Source: Pseudomonadota bacterium
Lineage (GTDB): Bacteria; Pseudomonadota; Gammaproteobacteria; Steroidobacterales; Steroidobacteraceae
Reading direction: 5' to 3'
NCBI GenBank assembly: GCA_025357635.1
Contig: JANXOV010000099.1
Location: 1 to 64,000 of the forward strand
DNA length: 64,000 nt
The first letter of the stretch is position 1; every line of letters begins with the position of its first letter. This document shows, piece by piece, positions 34,172 to 41,474 of the stretch. The position numbers and the translations under genes were made by a program. The notes under the pieces are model-generated. The model saw only the letters and a program-made list of their open reading frames with translations, searched no databases and had not been told where the DNA came from.

Positions 34172-35335
34172 GTGACCAGCCTAGCCGCCGCGAAAGAAAC
34201 CGCCTCCCCCATCCAAGTCCCGCATGCGCTGCCGGCGTGGGTTTACAACAATGCGGACATGACGCGACTGGAATTGCAGCGCATCCTCATGCCCACCTGG
34301 CAGATCGTGTGCCACGTGAATTCCATTCCCAAGGCCGGCGACTACGTGACGCTGGATATCGGGCCCGAAAGCGTCTTCGCCGTGCGCGATCGGGACGGCG
34401 GGATCCGCGCTTTTCACAATGTGTGCCGCCATCGCGGCGCCCGGATTCTCGATGACCAGGGAAATTGTCCCGGCGCCATCACCTGTCCGTATCACGGCTG
34501 GTCGTACAAGCATGACGGCTCGCTCATCGGCATGCCGCTGAAGGAGACATTTCCGAATCTGGACCGCTCCACCCACGGACTGCGCCCCGTGCGCGTCGAG
34601 ATCGCGCTGGGGTTCGTGTTCGTCTGCCTGTCCGGCAACCCGCCCTCCGTCACCGCGATGTGGGGCGACCTGGCCAAGGAATTCGAGCCCTACCACTTCG
34701 ACAAAATGGTGCCGATTGCGCCGTTTTACTTCGAGATGTGGGAGGCGGACTGGAAAGTGGCCATGGACAATTACCTGGAGTCCTATCACGTGCCGCTGGG
34801 GCATCCGGGACTGAACCGCATGTTCACCCCGGATTTCGAGGACCAGGCATCACGGCCGGGCATCGCACGCGGCGCCAGTTGGATGCGCGACACGCCCTCC
34901 ACGCGCTGGTCCGAGCGCATGTATCAGCACCTGGCGCCGCGCACGGCGACGCACCTGCCGGAGAAGCTGCGCGGCTGTTGGCGCTTCTACAGCGTCCTGC
35001 CCAACCTGGGTATCGACGTGTTTCCGGATCAGATGTCGTTCTTCCAGGTGCTGCCGCGCGGCCCGGGCAAATGCGTCATCCGCGGCGGCATTTACGGCCT
35101 GCCCGACTCCCGCCGCGAAATGAAACTGCTGCGCTTTCTGGGCAACCGCATCAACATGCAGGTGAACAGCGAAGACCGCGGTTTGTGCGCCCGCGTGCAG
35201 CGCGGACTTGCCTCCAGCAGCTATCAGCCCGGACCATTGTCCGAACTGGAAGGCTGGATGCTGGAGTTCCACAACCTGCTGCGTGAGCGGATTCCGGAAG
35301 TTCGCCTGCCAAGCGCTCCCGCGCGATTCGCCTGA
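34172..35335 (+). CDS. Rieske non-haem iron oxygenase, quaternary-amine type
   Basis: The 387-residue alpha subunit has a Rieske centre CRHRG...CPYHGW with Cys85, His87, Cys105 and His108, and a mononuclear iron site in DNYLESYHVPLGH with His206 and His211. The residue that normally bridges the two metal centres is Asp; here it is Glu203, as reported for carnitine oxygenase CntA. QVNSEDRGLCARVQRG near the C-terminus supplies the third iron ligand candidate. It would hydroxylate an N-methyl or C-H next to a quaternary nitrogen, giving demethylation or C-N cleavage. No reductase partner (CntB/GbcB-like) is adjacent. Carnitine, betaine and stachydrine are all possible substrates. Confidence 0.9.
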   Translation: MTSLAAAKETASPIQVPHALPAWVYNNADMTRLELQRILMPTWQIVCHVNSIPKAGDYVTLDIGPESVFAVRDRDGGIRAFHNVCRHRGARILDDQGNCPGAITCPYHGWSYKHDGSLIGMPLKETFPNLDRSTHGLRPVRVEIALGFVFVCLSGNPPSVTAMWGDLAKEFEPYHFDKMVPIAPFYFEMWEADWKVAMDNYLESYHVPLGHPGLNRMFTPDFEDQASRPGIARGASWMRDTPSTRWSERMYQHLAPRTATHLPEKLRGCWRFYSVLPNLGIDVFPDQMSFFQVLPRGPGKCVIRGGIYGLPDSRREMKLLRFLGNRINMQVNSEDRGLCARVQRGLASSSYQPGPLSELEGWMLEFHNLLRERIPEVRLPSAPARFA

Positions 35336-35342
35336 AAGACAA

Positions 35343-35372
35343 CCCTGCTGCGCCAGTTCCGGCGCGGCAGGG
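35343..35372. terminator. Bidirectional hairpin terminator
   Basis: CCCTGCTGCGCC and GGCGCGGCAGGG form a 12-pair stem with one G-T wobble and a six-base loop, between the convergent Rieske oxygenase and aldehyde dehydrogenase genes. A T-rich stretch follows on the minus strand. Confidence 0.7.
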
Positions 35373-35380
35373 CTTGCGCA

Positions 35381-36880
35381 TCAGACCAGATTGATCCAAG
35401 CAGACTTGGTCTGCGTATAGGAAATCAAGCTCTCCAGGCATTTGTCGCGACCCTGACCGGATTGTTTGTAACCGCCGAAGGGCTGAGTCATGTCACCGTG
35501 ATCGAAGCAGTTCACCCAGATCACACCGGCCTCCAGGTCGCGCACGGCCTTGTGTGCCGTGCTCAGATTCTTGGTCCATACTGCCGCCGCCAATCCGTAG
35601 ATGGAATCATTCGCCACGGCGATGGCCTCCTCGATGCCGTCGACTTCGATGGCCGCCGCCACAGGCCCGAAGATCTCTTCGCGTGCAATGGTCATTTGAT
35701 TGGTGACCTTGGAGAAGAACGTGGGCTGGATGAATGCTCCCGGGTTGTCCGGCGTGGCGCCGCCGAATTCGAGTCTTGCGCCCTCTGATTTGCCGCGCGC
35801 CACGTAGCTCATGACGCGCGCGCGATGGCCCGCCGTGACCAGCGGCCCCAGATTGGTGGCCGGATCCAGCGGATCACCCGGTTGATAGGCGGTGCGGCCG
35901 CGCTCGATGAATCGCGCAATGAATTCCTTGGCGATGGGCTTGTCGATAAGCAGGCGCGAGCCGGCGTTGCAGACTTCACCCATGTTGCCGTAGATGCCGT
36001 TGATGGCATAGGTCACGGCCACGTCCAGGTCAGGCAGATCGCCCAGGAAAATCTGCGGCGACTTCCCGCCGCACTCCAGGGCAACCCGCTTCATGTTGGA
36101 TTGACCTGCATAAATCAGCATCTGTTTGCCGATCTCGGTGGAACCGGTAAAGGCGATTTTCATCACATCGTTGTGCAAAGCCAGCGCAGCGCCGGCCTGC
36201 TCGCCCAGCCCGTTGACCACGTTCAAGGCGCCCGGCGGGCCGCCGGCCTCGATGAACAATTGCGCCAGAACCAGCGCCGACAAGGGAGATTGTTCGGCGG
36301 GCTTCAACACCACCGTGTTGCCGGCCGCCAGCGCCGGCGCGATCTTCCACGCCGCCATCAGCAAGGGATAGTTCCACGGCACAATGCAGCCGACCACGCC
36401 CAGCGGTTCGCGCAGGATGTAGTGGAACGCATCCGAGGCCGTGGCCGTGACCGCGCCGTCGATCTTGTCGATGAGCTCGCCAAAATAGGCGAAGTTCTGC
36501 GCCGCGGACGGGATGTCGATGGTGAGCATGTCGCGGATCGGCTTGCCCATGCAGAGCGTGTCGAGCAGCGCGAGTCTTTCCGCGTTCTTTTCCAAAAGAC
36601 AGGACAAGCGGGCGAGTACCGCCATGCGCTCGCGTGGCGCCATGCGGCTCCAAGTCCGCCCGGCGAAGCAACGCTTGGCGGCGGCAACTGCGTGATCGAT
36701 GTCCGCCGCCTCGCCGGCGCTGACCTCGCACAACACAGTGGCCGTGGCCGGATTGATCACGGCGAATCGCCCGCCCTTGACCGAATCCACGAACTCCCCG
36801 TCGATGAAATGACGCGTTTCGTACTTGAGCGTTGATGCGCGGGCGTGCCAGTCGGCGGTTTTCAGTTCCATAAGACTCAT
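35381..36880 (-). CDS. NAD(P)-dependent aldehyde dehydrogenase (PuuC/BetB-like)
   Basis: The 499-residue enzyme has the general ALDH layout: GCIVPWNYPLLMAAWKIAPAL, the catalytic Glu in LECGGKSPQIFL, the catalytic Cys in NMGEVCNAGSRLL and EEIFGPVAAAIE. The overall pattern is closest to gamma-glutamyl-aminobutyraldehyde or betaine-aldehyde dehydrogenases. The ATG at 36880 has GGAG six bases upstream. Coupled with a polyamine-type importer and amine oxidising enzymes, it probably clears the aldehyde formed from amine oxidation. It lies 35 bases after the TetR-type regulator gene on the same strand. Confidence 0.9.
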   Translation of the reverse strand: MSLMELKTADWHARASTLKYETRHFIDGEFVDSVKGGRFAVINPATATVLCEVSAGEAADIDHAVAAAKRCFAGRTWSRMAPRERMAVLARLSCLLEKNAERLALLDTLCMGKPIRDMLTIDIPSAAQNFAYFGELIDKIDGAVTATASDAFHYILREPLGVVGCIVPWNYPLLMAAWKIAPALAAGNTVVLKPAEQSPLSALVLAQLFIEAGGPPGALNVVNGLGEQAGAALALHNDVMKIAFTGSTEIGKQMLIYAGQSNMKRVALECGGKSPQIFLGDLPDLDVAVTYAINGIYGNMGEVCNAGSRLLIDKPIAKEFIARFIERGRTAYQPGDPLDPATNLGPLVTAGHRARVMSYVARGKSEGARLEFGGATPDNPGAFIQPTFFSKVTNQMTIAREEIFGPVAAAIEVDGIEEAIAVANDSIYGLAAAVWTKNLSTAHKAVRDLEAGVIWVNCFDHGDMTQPFGGYKQSGQGRDKCLESLISYTQTKSAWINLV

Positions 36881-36915
36881 GGGGCTCTCCGATGCGTGGA
36901 AATTACAGTTGTCGG

Positions 36916-37866
36916 CTAGTCTAGCGCAGCCGCCGGCGCGAGCAGAAAAATGAAGCCGTCGCGTTCGCACACCTCGACCGGCGCGCCGTCCGCGGCGGCG
37001 CCCGTCTCGCTGTCCGGCAGCCGCCGCGCGATGAGGCCCGCCGCGCCCCGCCGGATGACGGCGCGGCCGCCGCCGGCGCCGACCAACAGCTCGCTGTCGG
37101 GCGCCGGCAATTGAGCCACGTGCCCGGCGAGCTGCCAAGTGCCCATCGAGGCCGCTGCCGAGGGCAGCGGCAGCTCACGCGACGCAGCACTTGTGCGCGC
37201 CCCATCGAAGCGCCCGGGAAACAGCGAACGCAGATAGCTCATGGCCCGGCGTTTGACCATATTGCGGTCGATCCGGGATTCGTCTTGAAAGGCAATATCC
37301 TGCCACAGCACCTCCAGTACGCCGATCAGCCCCAATGACACCGCATCCGGATCCAGCTGCGACTGGCCCGTGAGCGTGATCATGCGTCCGATGAGATCGC
37401 GCGTGAGCGCGGTAAAATTCGCATCCTTCTGGCCGCACAGGTCGAAGTATTCGGCGCGCGAACTGGCCTCGCCCCAGAATGAGTACCAAACCGACACCTT
37501 GCGCGGACTGGCGATTTGCGGATCCAGGTACAGCTCCACCAGCGCTTTGAGCGCGGCCACCGGATCGCTGCGCAGCCGGGACACCGGAATCAGCAGCTGC
37601 TGCTCAAATTCGTCGGCGAGGAACTGCAGCGAGGCCACCAGCATGGCGGCCTTGGAATCAAAGTAAAACCGCACGATGCCGGGCGACATCCTGGCGATGG
37701 CGGTGACCCGCTCCACGGTGGTGTTCGAGGGCCCGTGCACGTACAGGGCGGAAATACAGGCCTCGATCAGCCGCTGCCGCTGCATATCCCGGGAAGTGCG
37801 CGGCGGCACGGCGCGCGGGGCGCGTCTTGGCGTGCTCTCGCGGGCGGTCTTCTTGCGGGCGGCCAC
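36916..37866 (-). CDS. TetR family regulator with C-terminal extension
   Basis: The first 27 residues are basic and low in complexity, then a TetR helix-turn-helix follows (about 30-80: NTTVERVTAIARMSPGIVRFYFDSK), similar to BetI. The ligand domain ends near residue 215 at YLRSLFPGRF. A further hundred residues rich in Ala, Gly and Arg follow, an unusual length (316 against about 200 for the family). The GTG at 37866 was used; an ATG at 37785 would remove the basic leader. It is divergent from the permease genes and upstream of the aldehyde dehydrogenase, so it probably controls both. Confidence 0.85.
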   Translation of the reverse strand: MAARKKTARESTPRRAPRAVPPRTSRDMQRQRLIEACISALYVHGPSNTTVERVTAIARMSPGIVRFYFDSKAAMLVASLQFLADEFEQQLLIPVSRLRSDPVAALKALVELYLDPQIASPRKVSVWYSFWGEASSRAEYFDLCGQKDANFTALTRDLIGRMITLTGQSQLDPDAVSLGLIGVLEVLWQDIAFQDESRIDRNMVKRRAMSYLRSLFPGRFDGARTSAASRELPLPSAAASMGTWQLAGHVAQLPAPDSELLVGAGGGRAVIRRGAAGLIARRLPDSETGAAADGAPVEVCERDGFIFLLAPAAALD

Positions 37867-37925
37867 TTTAGCGTCCCGGCATCCGGGATTGCCAAAGGCA
37901 CCGGCCTCTGGTCAGATTGGCAGCA
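37867..37925. promoter_or_regulatory. Divergent region with palindrome next to the regulator gene
   Basis: The 59-base gap between the TetR gene and the permeases contains TCCCGG-CAT-CCGGGA at 37874-37888, only eight bases from the regulator start. A second small repeat TGCC-AAA-GGCA is at 37890-37900. Autoregulation through the first repeat is possible. Confidence 0.35.
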
Positions 37926-38849
37926 GTGAATCCCGCAATTCTCACCTCATCGAACGCACACCCGGGCTGGCTGCAAAGGCACAACCGCTGGCTGATCATC
38001 TTCCCACCGTTCATGTTTCTGCTCGTCTTCTTTCTGATCCCGTTCGGATTTGCGTTGATGATCAGTTTCGCGCAGACGGCAATTCACGTGCCGCCGTACA
38101 CCAGCATCGTATCCATATCGCCGGATTCGCGCATCGATTTATCACTGCACCTGGGCAACTATAAATATCTCTTCACCGACGAAGTGTATGCGATCGCCTA
38201 TCTGTACTCGCTGAAGACCGCGTTCTTTTCCACGCTGATCTGCCTGGTGCTTGGATTCCCCATGGCCTATGCCATATCCCGCACCTCCAAGAGCACGCAG
38301 AACGTCCTGTTGCTGCTCATCATTCTGCCCTTTTGGACCTCCTTTCTGCTGCGTGTCTACGCGCTGGAGGGAATCATCCGCGAAAACGGCCTCATCAATT
38401 CGGCGCTGCTATGGCTGGGGCTGATCGACCAACCGCTGAAGATCATGCGCACGAGCCTCGCGGTGTATCTGGGCATCATCTACTCCTACCTGCCCTTCAT
38501 GGTGCTGCCTCTTTTCGCCACCCTGGAGAAGCTCGACCACTCGCTGCTGGAGGCGGCCGCGGACCTGGGCAGCCGCCCTTGGCGGGCGTTCGTGGATGTC
38601 ACGCTGCCACTGGCCATGCCGGGCATCATCGCCGGATCCATGCTCGTCTTCATACCGGCCGTTGGCGAGTTCGTGATTCCCACACTGCTTGGCGGGCCCG
38701 ACAATCTCATGATCGGGCGCGTGCTATGGGACGAGTTCTTCGGCAATCGCGACTGGCCGGTTGCCTCCGCGGTGGCCATCGTATTTCTGGTGCTGCTCGT
38801 GGGGCCGATCGCCCTGTATCAGCACTACCAGGCAAAAGAATTGGAGTGA
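37926..38849 (+). CDS. Polyamine-type ABC transporter permease (PotB-like)
   Basis: The 307-residue membrane protein has about six hydrophobic segments and the permease EAA loop EAAADLGSRPWRAFVDVTLPLAMPGI near 210-235. FWTSFLLRVYALEGIIRENG is typical of PotB/PotH. A GTG at 37926 is taken as start; a TTG three codons earlier is equally possible. It pairs with the next gene; the ATPase and binding protein are encoded in other transcription units. Confidence 0.9.
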   Translation: MNPAILTSSNAHPGWLQRHNRWLIIFPPFMFLLVFFLIPFGFALMISFAQTAIHVPPYTSIVSISPDSRIDLSLHLGNYKYLFTDEVYAIAYLYSLKTAFFSTLICLVLGFPMAYAISRTSKSTQNVLLLLIILPFWTSFLLRVYALEGIIRENGLINSALLWLGLIDQPLKIMRTSLAVYLGIIYSYLPFMVLPLFATLEKLDHSLLEAAADLGSRPWRAFVDVTLPLAMPGIIAGSMLVFIPAVGEFVIPTLLGGPDNLMIGRVLWDEFFGNRDWPVASAVAIVFLVLLVGPIALYQHYQAKELE

Positions 38850-38853
38850 GCGC

Positions 38854-39684
38854 TTGAAAGAGGGCCCGTCCGCATTTCTGATCACCGTCCTGTGCGCAGG
38901 GATCGCGATCCTGTACATCCCGATGATCGTGCTGATCGCCTACTCGTTCAATGCATCGGCGCTGGTCAGCGTCTGGGGCGGGTTCACCACGGCCTGGTAC
39001 GCAACGCTGCTGCACAATGATCAGATGCTCGATGCAGCGTGGCTGTCGCTCAAGATCGGGATCGTGGCATCGACCTGCGCCGTCGTGCTGGGCACGCTGG
39101 CTGCCATCGCGTTGGTGCGCTTCAGGACCTTCCATGGGCGGTTTCTTCTGACCAGCATGGTCAATGCGCCGCTGGTCATGCCGGAGATCATCACCGGCAT
39201 CACACAGCTCCTGCTGTTCGTGGCCATGTTCAACCTGCTCGGCTGGCCGCACCGGGGATTCACGACCATCGTGTTGTCCCACGTCGCCTTCTGCACCGCG
39301 TACGTGACCATCACCGTGCAATCGCGCCTCGCCAGCGCGGACCGCTCCTACGAAGAGGCAGCGATGGATCTGGGCGCAAGTCCGGTGCGCGCCTTCATGG
39401 ACACTACACTGCCGCTCATTTCGCCGGCACTCGCATCGAGCTGGCTGCTGAGCTTCACGCTGTCGCTGGATGACCTGGTGATTTCGAGCTTCGTGTCGGG
39501 GCCCGGCGCCAGCACGCTGCCGATGGTGATATTTTCAAAGGCGAAACTGGGCATCAGTCCGGATGTGAACGCGCTTGCCAGTCTCATCATCGGCATTGTC
39601 GGCATCTGCGTGATCGCCGCGGGCGTGCTGATGCGCCGCACCGAGCGGCAGAGACTGGCGGACGCTCAATTGGCTTCAGACTGA
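38854..39684 (+). CDS. Polyamine-type ABC transporter permease (PotC-like)
   Basis: The 276-residue partner permease shows YIPMIVLIAYSFNAS at the N-terminus, VNAPLVMPEIITGI and the EAA loop EEAAMDLGASPVRAFMDTTLP. The TTG at 38854 has GGAG seven bases upstream, inside the end of the first permease gene, which fixes this start. Its last nine bases overlap the convergent HD-domain gene. Confidence 0.9.
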   Translation: MKEGPSAFLITVLCAGIAILYIPMIVLIAYSFNASALVSVWGGFTTAWYATLLHNDQMLDAAWLSLKIGIVASTCAVVLGTLAAIALVRFRTFHGRFLLTSMVNAPLVMPEIITGITQLLLFVAMFNLLGWPHRGFTTIVLSHVAFCTAYVTITVQSRLASADRSYEEAAMDLGASPVRAFMDTTLPLISPALASSWLLSFTLSLDDLVISSFVSGPGASTLPMVIFSKAKLGISPDVNALASLIIGIVGICVIAAGVLMRRTERQRLADAQLASD

Positions 39685-40263
39685 GACCAGCCCGTCTTTG
39701 ACATGGCGCGGATCGTATGCGGTGCGCGAAAACACGCGATGCACGGCCGGTTCGAAGGCGCTAAGCGGCAGTGTCGGGTACTTCGGATCGAAAGACGCCT
39801 GATCCCAGTTCGCGCAAAAGCTTTCGCAGGACCGGTACCAGGGATGATCCTTGAACCGCTCGCGCGCATTGCGATCGCCACCCACGAAATGGGCGTAATA
39901 ATAGGATTGGAACAGGCCGTGCTGCTCCACGATCCAGGTGACCTCGGGGCGCACGTAGGGCTTGAGGATGGCCGCCGCGATCGCAGCGTGATTGTACGTG
40001 GCGAGCAGGTCACCCACATCGTGAATCAGCGCGGCAACCACCATGTCGTCATCGGCGCCGTCATTGAGCGCGCGCGTCGCGGTCTGCAAGGAATGGGTGA
40101 GCCGGCTCACCGGATAGCCTTCCAGCGAATGATCCAGTTCGAGCATGGTGCCCAAGATTTTTTCCGGCAGATGCTGCGCGTAATCGCGCTCGGACTGATC
40201 CAGCAGCAGATAGTCCTCTTTTGTGCCGTCCTTCATTTGTAAGAAGCTTACCAACCGCTGCAT
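39676..40263 (-). CDS. HD-domain protein, possible diiron oxygenase (PhnZ/MIOX-like)
   Basis: The 195-residue protein has the HD metal ligands His57, His81-Asp82, His92, His115 and a candidate Asp154, with the segment HSLQTATRAL...VVAALIHDVGD. Most HD proteins are phosphohydrolases, but a branch including PhnZ, TmpB and myo-inositol oxygenase uses a mixed-valent diiron centre to cleave C-C or C-P bonds; the HSLQTA spacing to the HD motif resembles PhnZ's HALQCA. TmpB cleaves a hydroxylated trimethylammonio-phosphonate to glycine betaine, which would suit this locus. The Glu of the PhnZ YxxE segment is not obvious here. The ATG at 40263 has GGGGAG six bases upstream. Confidence 0.72.
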   Translation of the reverse strand: MQRLVSFLQMKDGTKEDYLLLDQSERDYAQHLPEKILGTMLELDHSLEGYPVSRLTHSLQTATRALNDGADDDMVVAALIHDVGDLLATYNHAAIAAAILKPYVRPEVTWIVEQHGLFQSYYYAHFVGGDRNARERFKDHPWYRSCESFCANWDQASFDPKYPTLPLSAFEPAVHRVFSRTAYDPRHVKDGLVSV

Positions 40264-40361
40264 GTCGCTCTCCCCAATGAATTGATCAGGCGTTGTGCGG
40301 CATCGAGCGGCGGCGAGGTGATCGCCAGTTGGCTACGCTGCTTGGGCGCCGGCACCGCCCA
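40264..40361 (-). other. Short intergenic region between binding protein and HD genes
   Basis: These 98 bases separate two same-strand genes and may hold a promoter for the HD-domain gene. A weak hairpin GGGCG/CGCCC around a seven-base loop lies near 40350-40366. Nothing else stands out. Confidence 0.3.
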
Positions 40362-41474
40362 TTATCGCGCAGTTTTAATCCGCGTCCAAATGCGCGTTCG
40401 GATGCGCTCGGTGGCGGAACTGACTTCACGCGTGCGATACAGCCGCGCTTCCATCTCAGGGGTTGGATACAGGCTTGGATCGTTGAGAATTTTCGGGTGA
40501 ATCAGGCGATTGGCGGCAAGATTGTCGTTGCCGTATTTGATCTCATTGGTGATGTCGGCAATCACTTCGGGACGCAAGATGAAGTTCAAGAACAGGTAGG
40601 CGGCCTGCGGATGCGGCGCACCCGCTGGAATAAGCAATCCTGAAAATGTCTGATTGGCGCCCTCCTTCGGTACGGTGAACGCGATATTCAGCGCAATGCC
40701 TGCAGCCTTGGCCCGCGACAGCGACACCGCGAAATCGCTCGACCAGGACATGGCGATGCACAACTCCTTGTTGGCCAGCCCGTTCATGAACTCGACCGAA
40801 TCGAAGGAGCGGATGTACGGCCGAACCGACAACAGCAGCTTCTGGGCCGCCAGGTAGTCCTCGCGCCGTGTGGTATTGGGATCCAGGTGAAGATAGTTGA
40901 GCGCCAGTTGCAGATTGTCTTCGGCCGAATCCAGAAAACTCACGCCGCAATCGGCGAACTTCGCGAGGATCGCCGGGTTGAAGATCATGTCGAGGCTGTC
41001 GACCGGCGCATCGGGCATTCGCGCCTTGATCATGTCGACGTTGTACGCAAAACCGTTGATGGAATGCAGGTACGGGATGGCGTAGCGGTTGCCCGGATCG
41101 TATTCCTGCAACACCGTCAGCACCCGCGGATTGAGGTTATTCCAGCCGATGAGTTTCTTTTTGTCCAAGGGCGCGTAGACGCCGGCCTTGATTTCGCGGC
41201 TGAAATAGTTCGATGAAGCAGCGACGATGTCATAGCCGGAACCACCGGCCAGGAGCCGCGCCTCCATCGTGTCTTCGGAGTCGTAGATGTCATAGACGAC
41301 CTTGATGCCGGTCTCTTTCTCGAAGCGCGCAATCGTGCCGGTGCCGATGAAATCCGCCCAGTTGTAGATGAAGAGTTTCTTTTCCTCGCAGTGCGCACCG
41401 CCGGCTGCGAGCAGCAGGCCGATACCCAACAGCAGTCCGAGGCGCCGCGGCACGCGCGGCTTTCGTGCCTTCAA
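40362..41474 (-). CDS. Periplasmic polyamine-type binding protein (PotF/PotD-like)
   Basis: The 370-residue protein has a signal peptide (about 1-29) followed by KKLFIYNWADFIG, the standard opening of PotD/PotF. IPYLHSINGFAYNVD and NFILRPEVIADITN further support the family. The TTG at 41474 overlaps the upstream peptidase stop as TTGA, so translation is coupled to the M16 genes although its transport partners lie elsewhere. The ligand is unknown; PotF-type pockets take putrescine and spermidine, and related ones bind other amines. Confidence 0.9.
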   Translation of the reverse strand: MKARKPRVPRRLGLLLGIGLLLAAGGAHCEEKKLFIYNWADFIGTGTIARFEKETGIKVVYDIYDSEDTMEARLLAGGSGYDIVAASSNYFSREIKAGVYAPLDKKKLIGWNNLNPRVLTVLQEYDPGNRYAIPYLHSINGFAYNVDMIKARMPDAPVDSLDMIFNPAILAKFADCGVSFLDSAEDNLQLALNYLHLDPNTTRREDYLAAQKLLLSVRPYIRSFDSVEFMNGLANKELCIAMSWSSDFAVSLSRAKAAGIALNIAFTVPKEGANQTFSGLLIPAGAPHPQAAYLFLNFILRPEVIADITNEIKYGNDNLAANRLIHPKILNDPSLYPTPEMEARLYRTREVSSATERIRTRIWTRIKTAR

